Shown piece by piece: positions 8,472-15,889 of a stretch of DNA of 64,000 nucleotides. The translations under genes were made by a program, and so were the position numbers. Under the pieces are notes generated by a model. The model saw only the letters and a list, made by a program, of their open reading frames with translations, made no database searches and had not been told where the DNA came from. Position 1 is the stretch's first letter. Every line of letters starts with the position of its first letter. Location of the stretch: contig OZ252020.1 of assembly GCA_965247505.1 (NCBI GenBank), forward strand, positions 372,001 through 436,000. Reading direction: 5' to 3'. This DNA is from CAIYRG01 sp965247505. Lineage in GTDB: Bacteria > Pseudomonadota > Alphaproteobacteria > Micropepsales > Micropepsaceae.

Positions 8472-9653
8472 CTCCATTCGCTCGCCGGCGCTTGCGCCTC
8501 CGCCGCATAGAAGACTGAGCATGAGGATGCCCGCCACCGCGACCAAGACATATCCCGCATAGCCGCGATCGATGAGATAGCCGAAGGGCACAGGCGTAAT
8601 TGCTTGCCCGAGAGGCAGCCCGGCACTCACGAAGCCGAATACCACCCCAATCTGCCCGCGCGGCGCTGCGTTTTTTACAATGATATCGCGCGAGACCCGG
8701 CTGGCGCCAAAACACGAACCGCTAATCGCGAGAAATATCATGATGGGCAGACTCGGCAGTGAAAGCGTACCAACAGCGAAGATCAAACTCGCAGAAGCCG
8801 TAATAAGAATGCTTGCGATGAGTAGGTGCCGCGCGCCAGAGCGATCGGCGAGCCAACCGCCGGCCAATACGCCGACGACCGTGCCGCTCACAAAGGCCGT
8901 CAACGCCCAAGATGCAATTTCTAGGCTTATGCCGTTCACAGTTTGCAAAACGGTAATCAGCCAAGATTGGACCCCCGCCTGGGCCATGGCACCAAACATG
9001 AAGAAGGCAAAGAAGAGCAGCATCGGGCGCGTAAAAATTGCCGAACGCTTAGGGCCACGCGCGGTGGCTTTGTCGGCCTGATCCGCCGGTTGATCGCTGA
9101 GGATCGAGCTTTGAAGGATGATTGCGACCACCACCGGTAAGCCCAGCAGCCCAACGGCCAGTACCGCTAAGCGCCAGCCGAATGTCAGCGCGAGGAACAC
9201 AACAATTGGCGGCGCTAGGGCAAAGCCCAAATGTCCGGTGAAAAGATGAAACGCAAAAGCGCGCCCTAGCCGCTCGCGCGGGATGGAACCGCTAAGCACC
9301 GAGTAATCCGCAGGGTGAAAAACCGCATTGCCAGCGCCCGACAGCGTGGCGAGAACTAATATTTGCCAATAGCTGGTCGCGGCGGCCATGGCCGCAACCG
9401 CCGCCGCCATCAAAGCGGTACCGCAGATCAAAAAGATTTTGGCGCCGTATTTGTCGACCAGATATCCCGCTGGCGTTTGTAAAACGGCCGTAGTACCAGC
9501 CATTAGAGCAACGCTTGCGCCCAGCCACGCATAGCTCACGTCGAAGGTTTCGTGCCACGCGAAAAAGAGCGGCGGCAGCGTCAAAATATAGAAATGCGAG
9601 AAAAAATGACCGGTCCCGATCAGAAGATTCACGCGTGTGGTCTTGTCGAACAA
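8442..9653 (-). CDS. MFS transporter with IS-altered C-terminus
   Basis: 403 aa, about 12 hydrophobic helices, major facilitator. Start codon is TTG at 9653, supported by AGGGGAG 6 bases upstream. Motif A-like loop LVDKYGAK follows helix 2. The last nine residues (GMSRSMLKS) are encoded by the right end of the IS256 element. Removing the element and one 9-bp repeat restores an uninterrupted ending ERMEPEES with stop TAG at 6999-7001. The change affects only the C-terminal tail, so function may survive. Substrate unknown. Confidence 0.9.
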   Translation of the reverse strand: MFDKTTRVNLLIGTGHFFSHFYILTLPPLFFAWHETFDVSYAWLGASVALMAGTTAVLQTPAGYLVDKYGAKIFLICGTALMAAAVAAMAAATSYWQILVLATLSGAGNAVFHPADYSVLSGSIPRERLGRAFAFHLFTGHLGFALAPPIVVFLALTFGWRLAVLAVGLLGLPVVVAIILQSSILSDQPADQADKATARGPKRSAIFTRPMLLFFAFFMFGAMAQAGVQSWLITVLQTVNGISLEIASWALTAFVSGTVVGVLAGGWLADRSGARHLLIASILITASASLIFAVGTLSLPSLPIMIFLAISGSCFGASRVSRDIIVKNAAPRGQIGVVFGFVSAGLPLGQAITPVPFGYLIDRGYAGYVLVAVAGILMLSLLCGGGASAGERMEGMSRSMLKS

Positions 9654-9809
9654 GCAGCGCTCCCCTGACCCAAAATAGGCGCGTGGACTGAGGTAACAGA
9701 TTCGCCTTCGACACCGATAGAGCTTCAGGGGCGCCGGCGCCGCTATATTGGAAATTCAAGCGACTCTATTTATACCTCCGGGACCAATTTGGAATACGAG
9801 GGGGCAGCG

Positions 9810-10754
9810 ATGGCAGGGAAGAGTGGCTCGATAAAGGTGGTCTATGCCGCGCTCGTCGGCAATTCATTGATCGCCATCACCAAATTTGCTGCCGGGTCCT
9901 ATACCGGTTCGTCCGCCATGATTTCCGAGGCCATCCATTCGCTGGTCGATACCAGCAATCAGGGGCTGCTGCTTTTTGGCATCGCCCGCTCGCGCCGCCC
10001 GGCAGATGACGCGCACCCCTTCGGCTATGGCATGGAGCTTTACTTCTGGGCCTTCGTCGTCGCCATCCTGATCTTTGGCCTCGGCGCCGGAATTTCATTT
10101 TACGAAGGCTTCCACAAACTTGCCGAGCCCAGTCCAATCAGTAATTTCGGCGTCAATTATGCGGTGCTGGGGGCCGCGATGATTTTCGAAGGCGTCGCAT
10201 GGACGATTGCATATCGCGAATTCAACCGGCTGCGCGGCAACCGCGGATTTTTGGAAGAAGTGCGGCGCTCGAAAGACCCCACTATCTTCACCGTGTTGTT
10301 CGAAGACAGCGCCGCCATGTTGGGCCTCGTCGCCGCGTTTGTAGGACTATTGGCAGTACAGTTTCTACATCTCGAATGGGCCGACGCCGCAGCCTCAATT
10401 GCGATCGGCGTTATCCTTACGCTGACCGCGGCGGGCCTTGCCTATGAGACAAAAGGATTGCTGACAGGCGAGGCAGCCAGCCCCTCAACCGTGAAAGCGG
10501 TGCGGCAGATGGCGCTGGACGAACCGCTGGTGTGCGCCGTCAATGAGTTACGCACCGTACATTTCGGGCCGAACGATATCTTGGCCGCGATAAGCCTCGA
10601 TTTTGAAGATCGTTCAAATCTTGTTGGGATCGAGGAAACCGTGGATCGGCTCGAGGGCCGGATCAAAGAAAAATTTCCGGATATCACACGGATATTTGTC
10701 GAAGTGCAGTCGCATGAGGATCACGCGGAAGACGCGGCGCTTAACGATATCTAA
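9810..10754 (+). CDS. Cation diffusion facilitator (CDF) transporter
   Basis: 314 aa. Start ATG at 9810 with GAGGGGG upstream. Six-helix CDF fold: EAIHSLVDTSNQ in helix 2 carries the metal-site His and Asp, DDAHPFGYGMELYFW is the CDF loop, and FEDSAAMLG in helix 5 holds the second pair (E/D instead of the usual H/D). A C-terminal ferredoxin-like cytoplasmic domain follows (from about residue 215, ending IFVEVQSHEDH). Family role: export of Zn, Co, Fe or Mn by proton antiport. Divergent from the MFS gene. Confidence 0.93.
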   Translation: MAGKSGSIKVVYAALVGNSLIAITKFAAGSYTGSSAMISEAIHSLVDTSNQGLLLFGIARSRRPADDAHPFGYGMELYFWAFVVAILIFGLGAGISFYEGFHKLAEPSPISNFGVNYAVLGAAMIFEGVAWTIAYREFNRLRGNRGFLEEVRRSKDPTIFTVLFEDSAAMLGLVAAFVGLLAVQFLHLEWADAAASIAIGVILTLTAAGLAYETKGLLTGEAASPSTVKAVRQMALDEPLVCAVNELRTVHFGPNDILAAISLDFEDRSNLVGIEETVDRLEGRIKEKFPDITRIFVEVQSHEDHAEDAALNDI

Positions 10755-10795
10755 ACGCCGATGGACCGCGTAGCGGGATATTTTGACGCCCTAGT

Positions 10796-11023
10796 GTGGA
10801 AGTTTCCGGCGGCCAGAAACCGCATATTAACCGATTTCGTGACATCTTAGGCTTCTCAATATCGACGCGAGAAGACGACAATGGTTCACAAAGCTCTTCG
10901 ATGGATGAAGAATTTCGCCAAAGAAAAAAAGGCGAAATCGAGGTTGAAGTTGCGGCGCTTAGCACTGGCGTCTCGGTTACAATCTTCGTGGTGCTAAAAA
11001 CCCTCTTCCGCGCATTCACCTAG
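10796..11023 (+). CDS. Hypothetical 75-aa protein, weak support
   Basis: Open frame starting at GTG, without a good ribosome site. Charged N-terminal two thirds (EEFRQRKKGEIEVEV), then one hydrophobic stretch near the end (LSTGVSVTIFVVLKTLF) that could anchor it in a membrane. An overlapping minus-strand frame of 92 aa exists but looks less like protein. I do not recognise either. Listed because the region is otherwise empty. Confidence 0.25.
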   Translation: MEVSGGQKPHINRFRDILGFSISTREDDNGSQSSSMDEEFRQRKKGEIEVEVAALSTGVSVTIFVVLKTLFRAFT

Positions 11024-11429
11024 AGATTTTATCGTGCTGACTCAGTCGACGATCTAACCTCACTGGGCTGCCTGAGCCAAATCCCGATATCCATGTTATC
11101 CTTTCAAGCGAAAGGCGTGCGCCCGACAAAAAATGCCTTCGCTTAAGGGCGTGCAAAAATAAATGGTAAAAACCGGCAAAGGCGATGCCGCAGCTGAGCG
11201 CAGCATGCGCTCTGCACGAAATAAAACTGCCAGCGCAGACTAGCCAATTTATCGATACAGATTAATTCAAAAGCCGTTTTTCTTTGTCGGGTGCGTCGCG
11301 CAACTTTCGCAGAGCCGGCCAAACCCGTTTGGTAAAAATCAAGTTTATGTTTACTCGACTTCAGAGCAAAAGTTCCATTCGCAACATTCTGCATGTAGTG
11401 AGATTTATTGCGACAAAATGGAGGGCAAC
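11024..11429. other. Gap without recognisable gene
   Basis: About 400 bases. Short frames exist on both strands but lack ribosome sites and coding character. The region just before 11430 holds the GGAGGG ribosome site of the next gene. No repeat or RNA structure stood out. Confidence 0.5.
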
Positions 11430-11774
11430 ATGAAGATGCAAAAAACACGGCTTGCCGTGTGGATCAGTATGATCACAGGACTTGCCACTGGCGCAGTTCT
11501 TAAACCCATAATATTGCCCTCGGGAATTGCAGGTTTGCACGGCATGGGCGCTTTTTTGGATTTAGCGCTTGCTGGATTTGGAATAGGGTTTGCATTTATC
11601 GCATATGCGCTTTTGTCTCGTTATTCGCACACTTTCGAATCTCACTCCGATGCGGCTCCTAAAAAGAATATGGAATTAGAGAAAAATATGAGGCGCATCG
11701 AGCGTAAAATCGGCGCAGTATCTGACAAAGTCACTGAGATCACCTCTCGCGTACCCGTGGTCGCAAACTGCTAA
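11430..11774 (+). CDS. Small membrane protein with C-terminal coiled coil
   Basis: 114 aa. ATG at 11430 has GGAGGG 6 bases before it. Two hydrophobic helices (about residues 8-28 and 38-62), a polar linker, then a heptad-like helix (MELEKNMRRIERKIGAV) reminiscent of a short coiled coil for oligomerisation. No conserved family recognised. It lies 80 bases upstream of the TPR lipoprotein on the same strand. Confidence 0.55.
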   Translation: MKMQKTRLAVWISMITGLATGAVLKPIILPSGIAGLHGMGAFLDLALAGFGIGFAFIAYALLSRYSHTFESHSDAAPKKNMELEKNMRRIERKIGAVSDKVTEITSRVPVVANC

Positions 11775-11856
11775 AATTTTCGGTTAGCGGACAAAGGCTT
11801 ATTTACTTCCGCGTGCGATGTTCACGGCTCCTTGAAACGCAGGAGTCGGCTGAGAA

Positions 11857-12486
11857 ATGTTCATTGGAAAAAAGCACTTCAGGCAATTAACACTAATCGG
11901 TTTGTTTGCGTTTGGCCTTACGGCTTGCGCTTCGAATGGCGCTCCCGGCCAGCAGATTGTTGTCGAAAAAACCGCACGCTTTGACGCCGAGATTGCGCGT
12001 TACACAAGACTGCAAGCAGAGAACCCTGAAGACCTTCAAACCCTAATCCAACTCTCTCGTAGTTTGCGCAGCGCCGGCCGAGGCAGTGATGCCGTCACCG
12101 CACTTGAACGCGCAGAAGGCACTTTTGGCTCCGATAGTGATTATCTGACCGAGCTTGGTAACGCTCATCTGGTTGCCGGCAACACAAGCGCTGCACGCTT
12201 GGCCCTTGGCGCGGCGATTGAGCGGGACCAAAACAACTGGCGGGCCTTCGCTGCGCTCGGCGTGGCCCATGATCTCGAGCAGCGTTACATCGAGGCGCGC
12301 AACGCCTATGGCCAGGCGCTCAATTCCTGTCCGAATTCCGCCGCCATCCTTAACAATCTTGCCTTATCCGAAAGCTATTCGGGCCAATTCGCCTCTTCCA
12401 TGAGCCATCTCACCAAGGCAATGCAGGTTCAACCGAACTCCCTTCGGATTCGCCGAAATTGGGTTGTTCTCAGCACCCTTGAATGA
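11857..12486 (+). CDS. TPR lipoprotein, TadD-like
   Basis: 209 aa. Lipoprotein signal with lipobox LTAC (Cys at about residue 24), then four to five TPR units, e.g. SDYLTELGNAHLVAGNTSAA and NWRAFAALGVAHDLEQRY. TPR lipoproteins like this (TadD/PilF type) assist assembly of pili or secretins at the outer membrane. The frame ends at TGA 12484-12486, but the very same frame stays open from there into the OmpA domain at 12589, so the two may be one broken or fused gene. A single C-to-T change (CGA to TGA) would create this stop. Confidence 0.75.
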   Translation: MFIGKKHFRQLTLIGLFAFGLTACASNGAPGQQIVVEKTARFDAEIARYTRLQAENPEDLQTLIQLSRSLRSAGRGSDAVTALERAEGTFGSDSDYLTELGNAHLVAGNTSAARLALGAAIERDQNNWRAFAALGVAHDLEQRYIEARNAYGQALNSCPNSAAILNNLALSESYSGQFASSMSHLTKAMQVQPNSLRIRRNWVVLSTLE

Positions 12487-12588
12487 CGATGCGTCGATTG
12501 CGAGCGCGATGAATATGCACGTCTGGCACGCTCCATTCATCCGCAAGATTGGAGGGGGCCGACAAATGAGATATCCTGCACCAATCAA

Positions 12589-13035
12589 GTGCCGCGCACC
12601 TACCAGGCGATGCGCCCAAGTCAAATAGAGAACGCTGAATTAATTGCACCTGAGCTCGACCAAAACGACTTTTTTGACATGCGCGTTTGGTTTGAGTTCG
12701 ACTCGGCAGTGCTGACGCCGGAGGCCCATGAGGCACTTGACCAGCTTGGCGAGGCGATTAATTCGAATACGCTTGTAGATTATGGTTTCCGCCTCGAAGG
12801 GCACGCGGATGCGCGAGGCACGGAAGAGTACAATCAGGATTTGTCGATCAGGCGCGCGGCGGCGGTCAGAGATCACCTCATAACTTCATATGGAATAGAA
12901 GCTGATCGTCTAGTGAGCATAGGATTCGGCGAAAGCCGCCTTGCCGCACCGGCCGAGCCCGAGAGCGGCATCAACCGGCGCGTCCGTGTGGTGAAACTGG
13001 GCCAAATCTCGGACATTCCCATAGCGGGCCTCTAA
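12589..13035 (+). CDS. OmpA-family C-terminal domain protein
   Basis: 148 aa read from a GTG. OmpA/Pal peptidoglycan-binding domain: VWFEFDSAVLTPEAHEALD, then LEGHADARGTEEYNQDLSIRR containing the Asp and Arg that bind diaminopimelate. It has no signal peptide and no ribosome site in this frame; the good GGAGGGGG...ATG at 12567 is out of frame. The frame is open back to 12487, adjoining the stop of the TPR lipoprotein, and encodes plausible protein (DEYARLARSIHPQDWRG). It is most simply the C-terminal half of a TPR-OmpA lipoprotein. Confidence 0.7.
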   Translation: MPRTYQAMRPSQIENAELIAPELDQNDFFDMRVWFEFDSAVLTPEAHEALDQLGEAINSNTLVDYGFRLEGHADARGTEEYNQDLSIRRAAAVRDHLITSYGIEADRLVSIGFGESRLAAPAEPESGINRRVRVVKLGQISDIPIAGL

Positions 13036-13152
13036 GTTTAGAAGCCCAAACGCGAATGCGCGGAACCGCTCGCAATATGCGCGGGCATTTCTCGATGCTT
13101 AAAACGACGTTTTGTTGACCTCTGCCTGCTCTTCAAACGAGACTCCGGCAAG

Positions 13153-13554
13153 ATGGGGACGCGCGAATACAACCGACTGCGTAGAGTTGCGCTGCACCTG
13201 CCCGAAGTGCGCGAAATTCGGAGCCATGGTGCGCCTTGCTTCTTTGTTCGCGGCAAGCGGCCCATCGGCTATTTCCACGACCACCATAATGGCGATGACC
13301 GTATTTCGCTGTGGTGCCCGGCGGGGCCTGGCGTTCAAGAAACACTGGTTGGGGATCAGCCAAAACGTTTCTTCAAACCGCCCACATCATCAAGCGGCAC
13401 TTTTTCGGGCTGGCTTGGCATGTATCTCGACCATGCGGGCGGGCAAGATGTGAATTGGGACCAGATCGCTGCGCTTCTGGAGGACGCCTTTCGCATCGTC
13501 GCGCCGAAATCGCTTATCGCCGAGCTGGACGAGCGACAGCCAAAAGCACTATGA
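13153..13554 (+). CDS. MmcQ/YjbR family DNA-binding-like protein
   Basis: 133 aa. Shows the YjbR (CyaY-like, double-wing) pattern: LHLPEVREIRSHGAPCFFVRG, then DHHNGDDRISLWCPAG, a PKRFFKPP turn and GMYLDHAGGQDVNWDQIAALLEDAF. Family members are small cytosolic proteins of unclear function, some annotated as DNA-binding. The ribosome site before the ATG is weak. Same strand as the flavin reductase 40 bases downstream. Confidence 0.85.
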   Translation: MGTREYNRLRRVALHLPEVREIRSHGAPCFFVRGKRPIGYFHDHHNGDDRISLWCPAGPGVQETLVGDQPKRFFKPPTSSSGTFSGWLGMYLDHAGGQDVNWDQIAALLEDAFRIVAPKSLIAELDERQPKAL

Positions 13555-13594
13555 AGCGCACTTCTCGTAATCCTATGATAAGCGTCCATTCCCC

Positions 13595-14275
13595 ATGACA
13601 GATACTCCAACCTCCCCGCCCAAAAATGCCGACAAGCCGATTGAAGTCACTCCAGAAGACTGGGCCGAGCGCGACTTCTACTATCTGATGACCTCGCTGG
13701 TTATTCCGCGGCCCATCGGCTGGATTTCGACCGAGTCGGAAGACGGAATCCGCAACCTCGCGCCGCACTCTTATTTTAATATGATGGGCAGTGATCCGTT
13801 CTACGTCGCGTTTGGCACTCACAATGAGAAGGATACAGTCAGCAATCTGCGAAAAGTGCCGGAATTCGTCGCCAATATTGTGACCATGGACTTACTGGAG
13901 AAAATGAATTTCACGGCGACCAATTTTCCGCCCGGCGAAGACGAATTCGAGTGGAGCGGGCTAACGCCGGTACCCTCGGCGAAAGTAAGACCCTCAAGGG
14001 TCGGCGAAGCGAAAGCGCATCTGGAATGCGAAATCGTACAAATTATCGACGACCGGCACACGCATATCGTGCTTGGCCGCATCGTGCATGCCCATGTCGA
14101 CCCCTCGGTGTGGCGCGGTGGGCGGGTCGATCCTAGGTTGCTTGATCCGGTCTGCCGGCTATCGGGATCGGGCTATGCAAATCTCGGCGAAATCCTAAAG
14201 GTGCCGCGCACTTCTTGGTCGAAGGTGGAAGGCACAAGCGGCCAGGATGCCATGCCCGGACGGAACGAGCGCTAG
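13595..14275 (+). CDS. Flavin reductase / FMN-binding split-barrel protein
   Basis: 226 aa. Split-barrel flavin reductase-like domain: PRPIGWISTESEDGIRNLAP and SYFNMMGSDP at the FMN site, TVSNLRKVPEFVANIV, then HLECEIVQIIDDRHTHIVLG. Family: NAD(P)H:flavin oxidoreductases or flavin-binding oxidoreductases. No partner monooxygenase is adjacent, so the substrate is open. The start lies 40 bases after the YjbR gene. Confidence 0.88.
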   Translation: MTDTPTSPPKNADKPIEVTPEDWAERDFYYLMTSLVIPRPIGWISTESEDGIRNLAPHSYFNMMGSDPFYVAFGTHNEKDTVSNLRKVPEFVANIVTMDLLEKMNFTATNFPPGEDEFEWSGLTPVPSAKVRPSRVGEAKAHLECEIVQIIDDRHTHIVLGRIVHAHVDPSVWRGGRVDPRLLDPVCRLSGSGYANLGEILKVPRTSWSKVEGTSGQDAMPGRNER

Positions 14276-14358
14276 CACCGGCGGGGTTTGCCTGTTGCGC
14301 TTACAAGCGGGTGTTTGAATCACAAATCGCGCAAGCTAGAGTTCGCCCATTGCTTCAA

Positions 14359-15015
14359 CTAACCGGGCGGATTTTGAAACTCCCATTTTGATACGCTGAC
14401 GCCATGCTGCATCAAGATCGCGTGGGCGCTCACCGTATGGTAATAGAAGACAGGATAGGCATGACTGAAAACAAGTTCGACGGCATCGCACATGGTCTCG
14501 CAGCCGCTTTGCGATCGAACAAGAATTTCCTTGTTTTCGCATCCAATAAAATGATCCTCCTTTATTCCACGCAAATATTGCGTCGCGCTTGCGACATAGC
14601 GCGCCAGAGCCGCAAAATCCTCTGCGGATCCACGCGGAAGCTGCGCCGGTTGATCGGTGAGTGAGCCATCGCCCACGACGCAGTCAACGGAGTGGTCGGC
14701 AAGCGGCATGTTCTGCAAGCGAACCTGCTGCACCTCCGAGGGCAAATTCGGATGCGGACGCCATACGGAAGCGATCATCTCGGCGCTATGATCGAAGGCC
14801 TGCAAACGTACATGCGCCGGCCAGTCAAGCTGCACGATCTCCGGCGTGACACCCATGACCACAATGTTCGCTGCATCCGCTCGATCCAACAAAAAGGGCG
14901 CAGCCATCTGCAACAATAATTGCCCGTCCTCTTTGGTAGGACGGCAAGGAGAGCCAATCTGCCCCCATTGTTTGGAATGTTCACCCCATACGGTGGATTT
15001 TGGATTCTGGCTCAA
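14359..15015 (-). CDS. Class I SAM-dependent methyltransferase-like, C-terminus doubtful
   Basis: 218 aa as read. The N-terminal 115 residues fit a class I methyltransferase subfamily: VWGEHSKQWGQIGSP, motif I region IVVMGVTPEIVQLDWP, acidic strand LQAFDHSAEMIASVW, then NMPLADHSVDCVVGDGSL. After about 14560 the second reading frame (GGSFYWMRKQ, ending AAWRQRIKMG...EAMGEL at 14336) looks more like the expected tail than the annotated frame. A frameshift near the GGAATAAAGGAGG tract is likely, in which case the gene is broken. Confidence 0.5.
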   Translation of the reverse strand: MSQNPKSTVWGEHSKQWGQIGSPCRPTKEDGQLLLQMAAPFLLDRADAANIVVMGVTPEIVQLDWPAHVRLQAFDHSAEMIASVWRPHPNLPSEVQQVRLQNMPLADHSVDCVVGDGSLTDQPAQLPRGSAEDFAALARYVASATQYLRGIKEDHFIGCENKEILVRSQSGCETMCDAVELVFSHAYPVFYYHTVSAHAILMQHGVSVSKWEFQNPPG

Positions 15016-15417
15016 TTTGATCGATCTCTAATATGTGGAGTGTCGGCGAGAATAGGGCGCGCGGTGCATAAAGTCCGCTTTGAGCAAAGATATATTCGCA
15101 AGGACACGTCTCTGTCCAAAAAGCAATTTGGTTTACTGGGCCTCTGTCAGCGCCTGTTTTGCCGCTGCGCGCCGCCGCGGGCCGCCGCGGGCCGCCGCGG
15201 GCCGCAATGCCGGAGGCATTAGGCATGTGGAACCCCCAAAGCGCCGAATCCAATAAGAAGTCCACAAAACCTACGCAAATTTGATGTCAAAAGCTGTGTG
15301 GCTCTGCATTTTGCCGGCTGGCGTTTTGTGGCATGTTAGCCGGGCCATAGAGTCATTACTTCACGGCATGTCATGGCGCCCGCGCGCATTTCGCGCCCGC
15401 GTTTTTGGAGGATTTTG
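15016..15417. other. Gap without recognisable gene
   Basis: About 400 bases. Holds the GC-rich direct repeat at 15171-15204 and the ribosome site (GGAGG) of iorA at its right end. Nothing else could be supported; the upstream region of the hydroxylase operon must contain its promoter, but I see no clear -35/-10 pair. Confidence 0.5.
15171..15204. repeat. Three tandem 10-bp GC repeats
   Basis: Unit GCCGCCGCGG repeated three times exactly, followed by a partial copy GCCG. Noncoding, about 215 bases upstream of the molybdenum hydroxylase operon. Slippage-prone, so copy number may vary between strains. Confidence 0.85.
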
Positions 15418-15879
15418 ATGTTACTGACCCTTAACGTGAACGGCACAGACCATGAGGTCGATACCGATCCCGAGACGCCACTGCTTTGGGTGTTACGGGA
15501 AAAGCTTCGCCTGACCGGCACCAAATTTGGATGCGGCATTGCCGAATGCGGCGCCTGCTCGGTGCATGTCGACGGCCAGCTCGTCAAATCCTGCAGTGTT
15601 AATGTCGCTGTCGCAATTGGCCGCGAGGTGAAAACGATCGAGGGACTTTCCGAGAACTCGAGCCATGCTTTGCAGCGTGCCTGGGTAGAGGAATCGGTTC
15701 CACAATGCGGCTACTGCCAATCGGGTCAGATCATGGCTGCCGCAACGCTTCTCGAGCGCTCACCGAACCCATCGGACAGCGAGATCGATGCCGCGATGCA
15801 AGGCAATCTGTGCCGCTGCGGCACCTATGCTCAAATTCGCCGTGCGATTCACCGCGCCGCCGAAATTTCCCAAGGCTGA
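15418..15879 (+). CDS. iorA: [2Fe-2S] subunit of isoquinoline 1-oxidoreductase type hydroxylase
   Basis: 153 aa. ATG at 15418 with GGAGG 7 bases upstream. N-terminal plant-type [2Fe-2S] ligands CGIAECGACSVHVDG plus a fourth Cys in KSCSVN; C-terminal four-helix [2Fe-2S] ligands QCGYCQSGQ and LCRCGTY. Typical small subunit of xanthine-oxidase-family enzymes. It passes electrons from the molybdenum subunit encoded 10 bases downstream. The symbol is by family; the real substrate (N-heterocycle or aldehyde) is unknown. No FAD subunit is nearby, as expected for the IorAB type. Confidence 0.93.
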   Translation: MLLTLNVNGTDHEVDTDPETPLLWVLREKLRLTGTKFGCGIAECGACSVHVDGQLVKSCSVNVAVAIGREVKTIEGLSENSSHALQRAWVEESVPQCGYCQSGQIMAAATLLERSPNPSDSEIDAAMQGNLCRCGTYAQIRRAIHRAAEISQG

Positions 15880-15889
15880 GGGAAATATC

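Noticed and set aside
10741..11019. 92-aa minus-strand protein
   Set aside because: Overlaps the CDF stop region and reads as low-quality sequence (many Ser/Thr/Arg, no domain); likely antisense noise.
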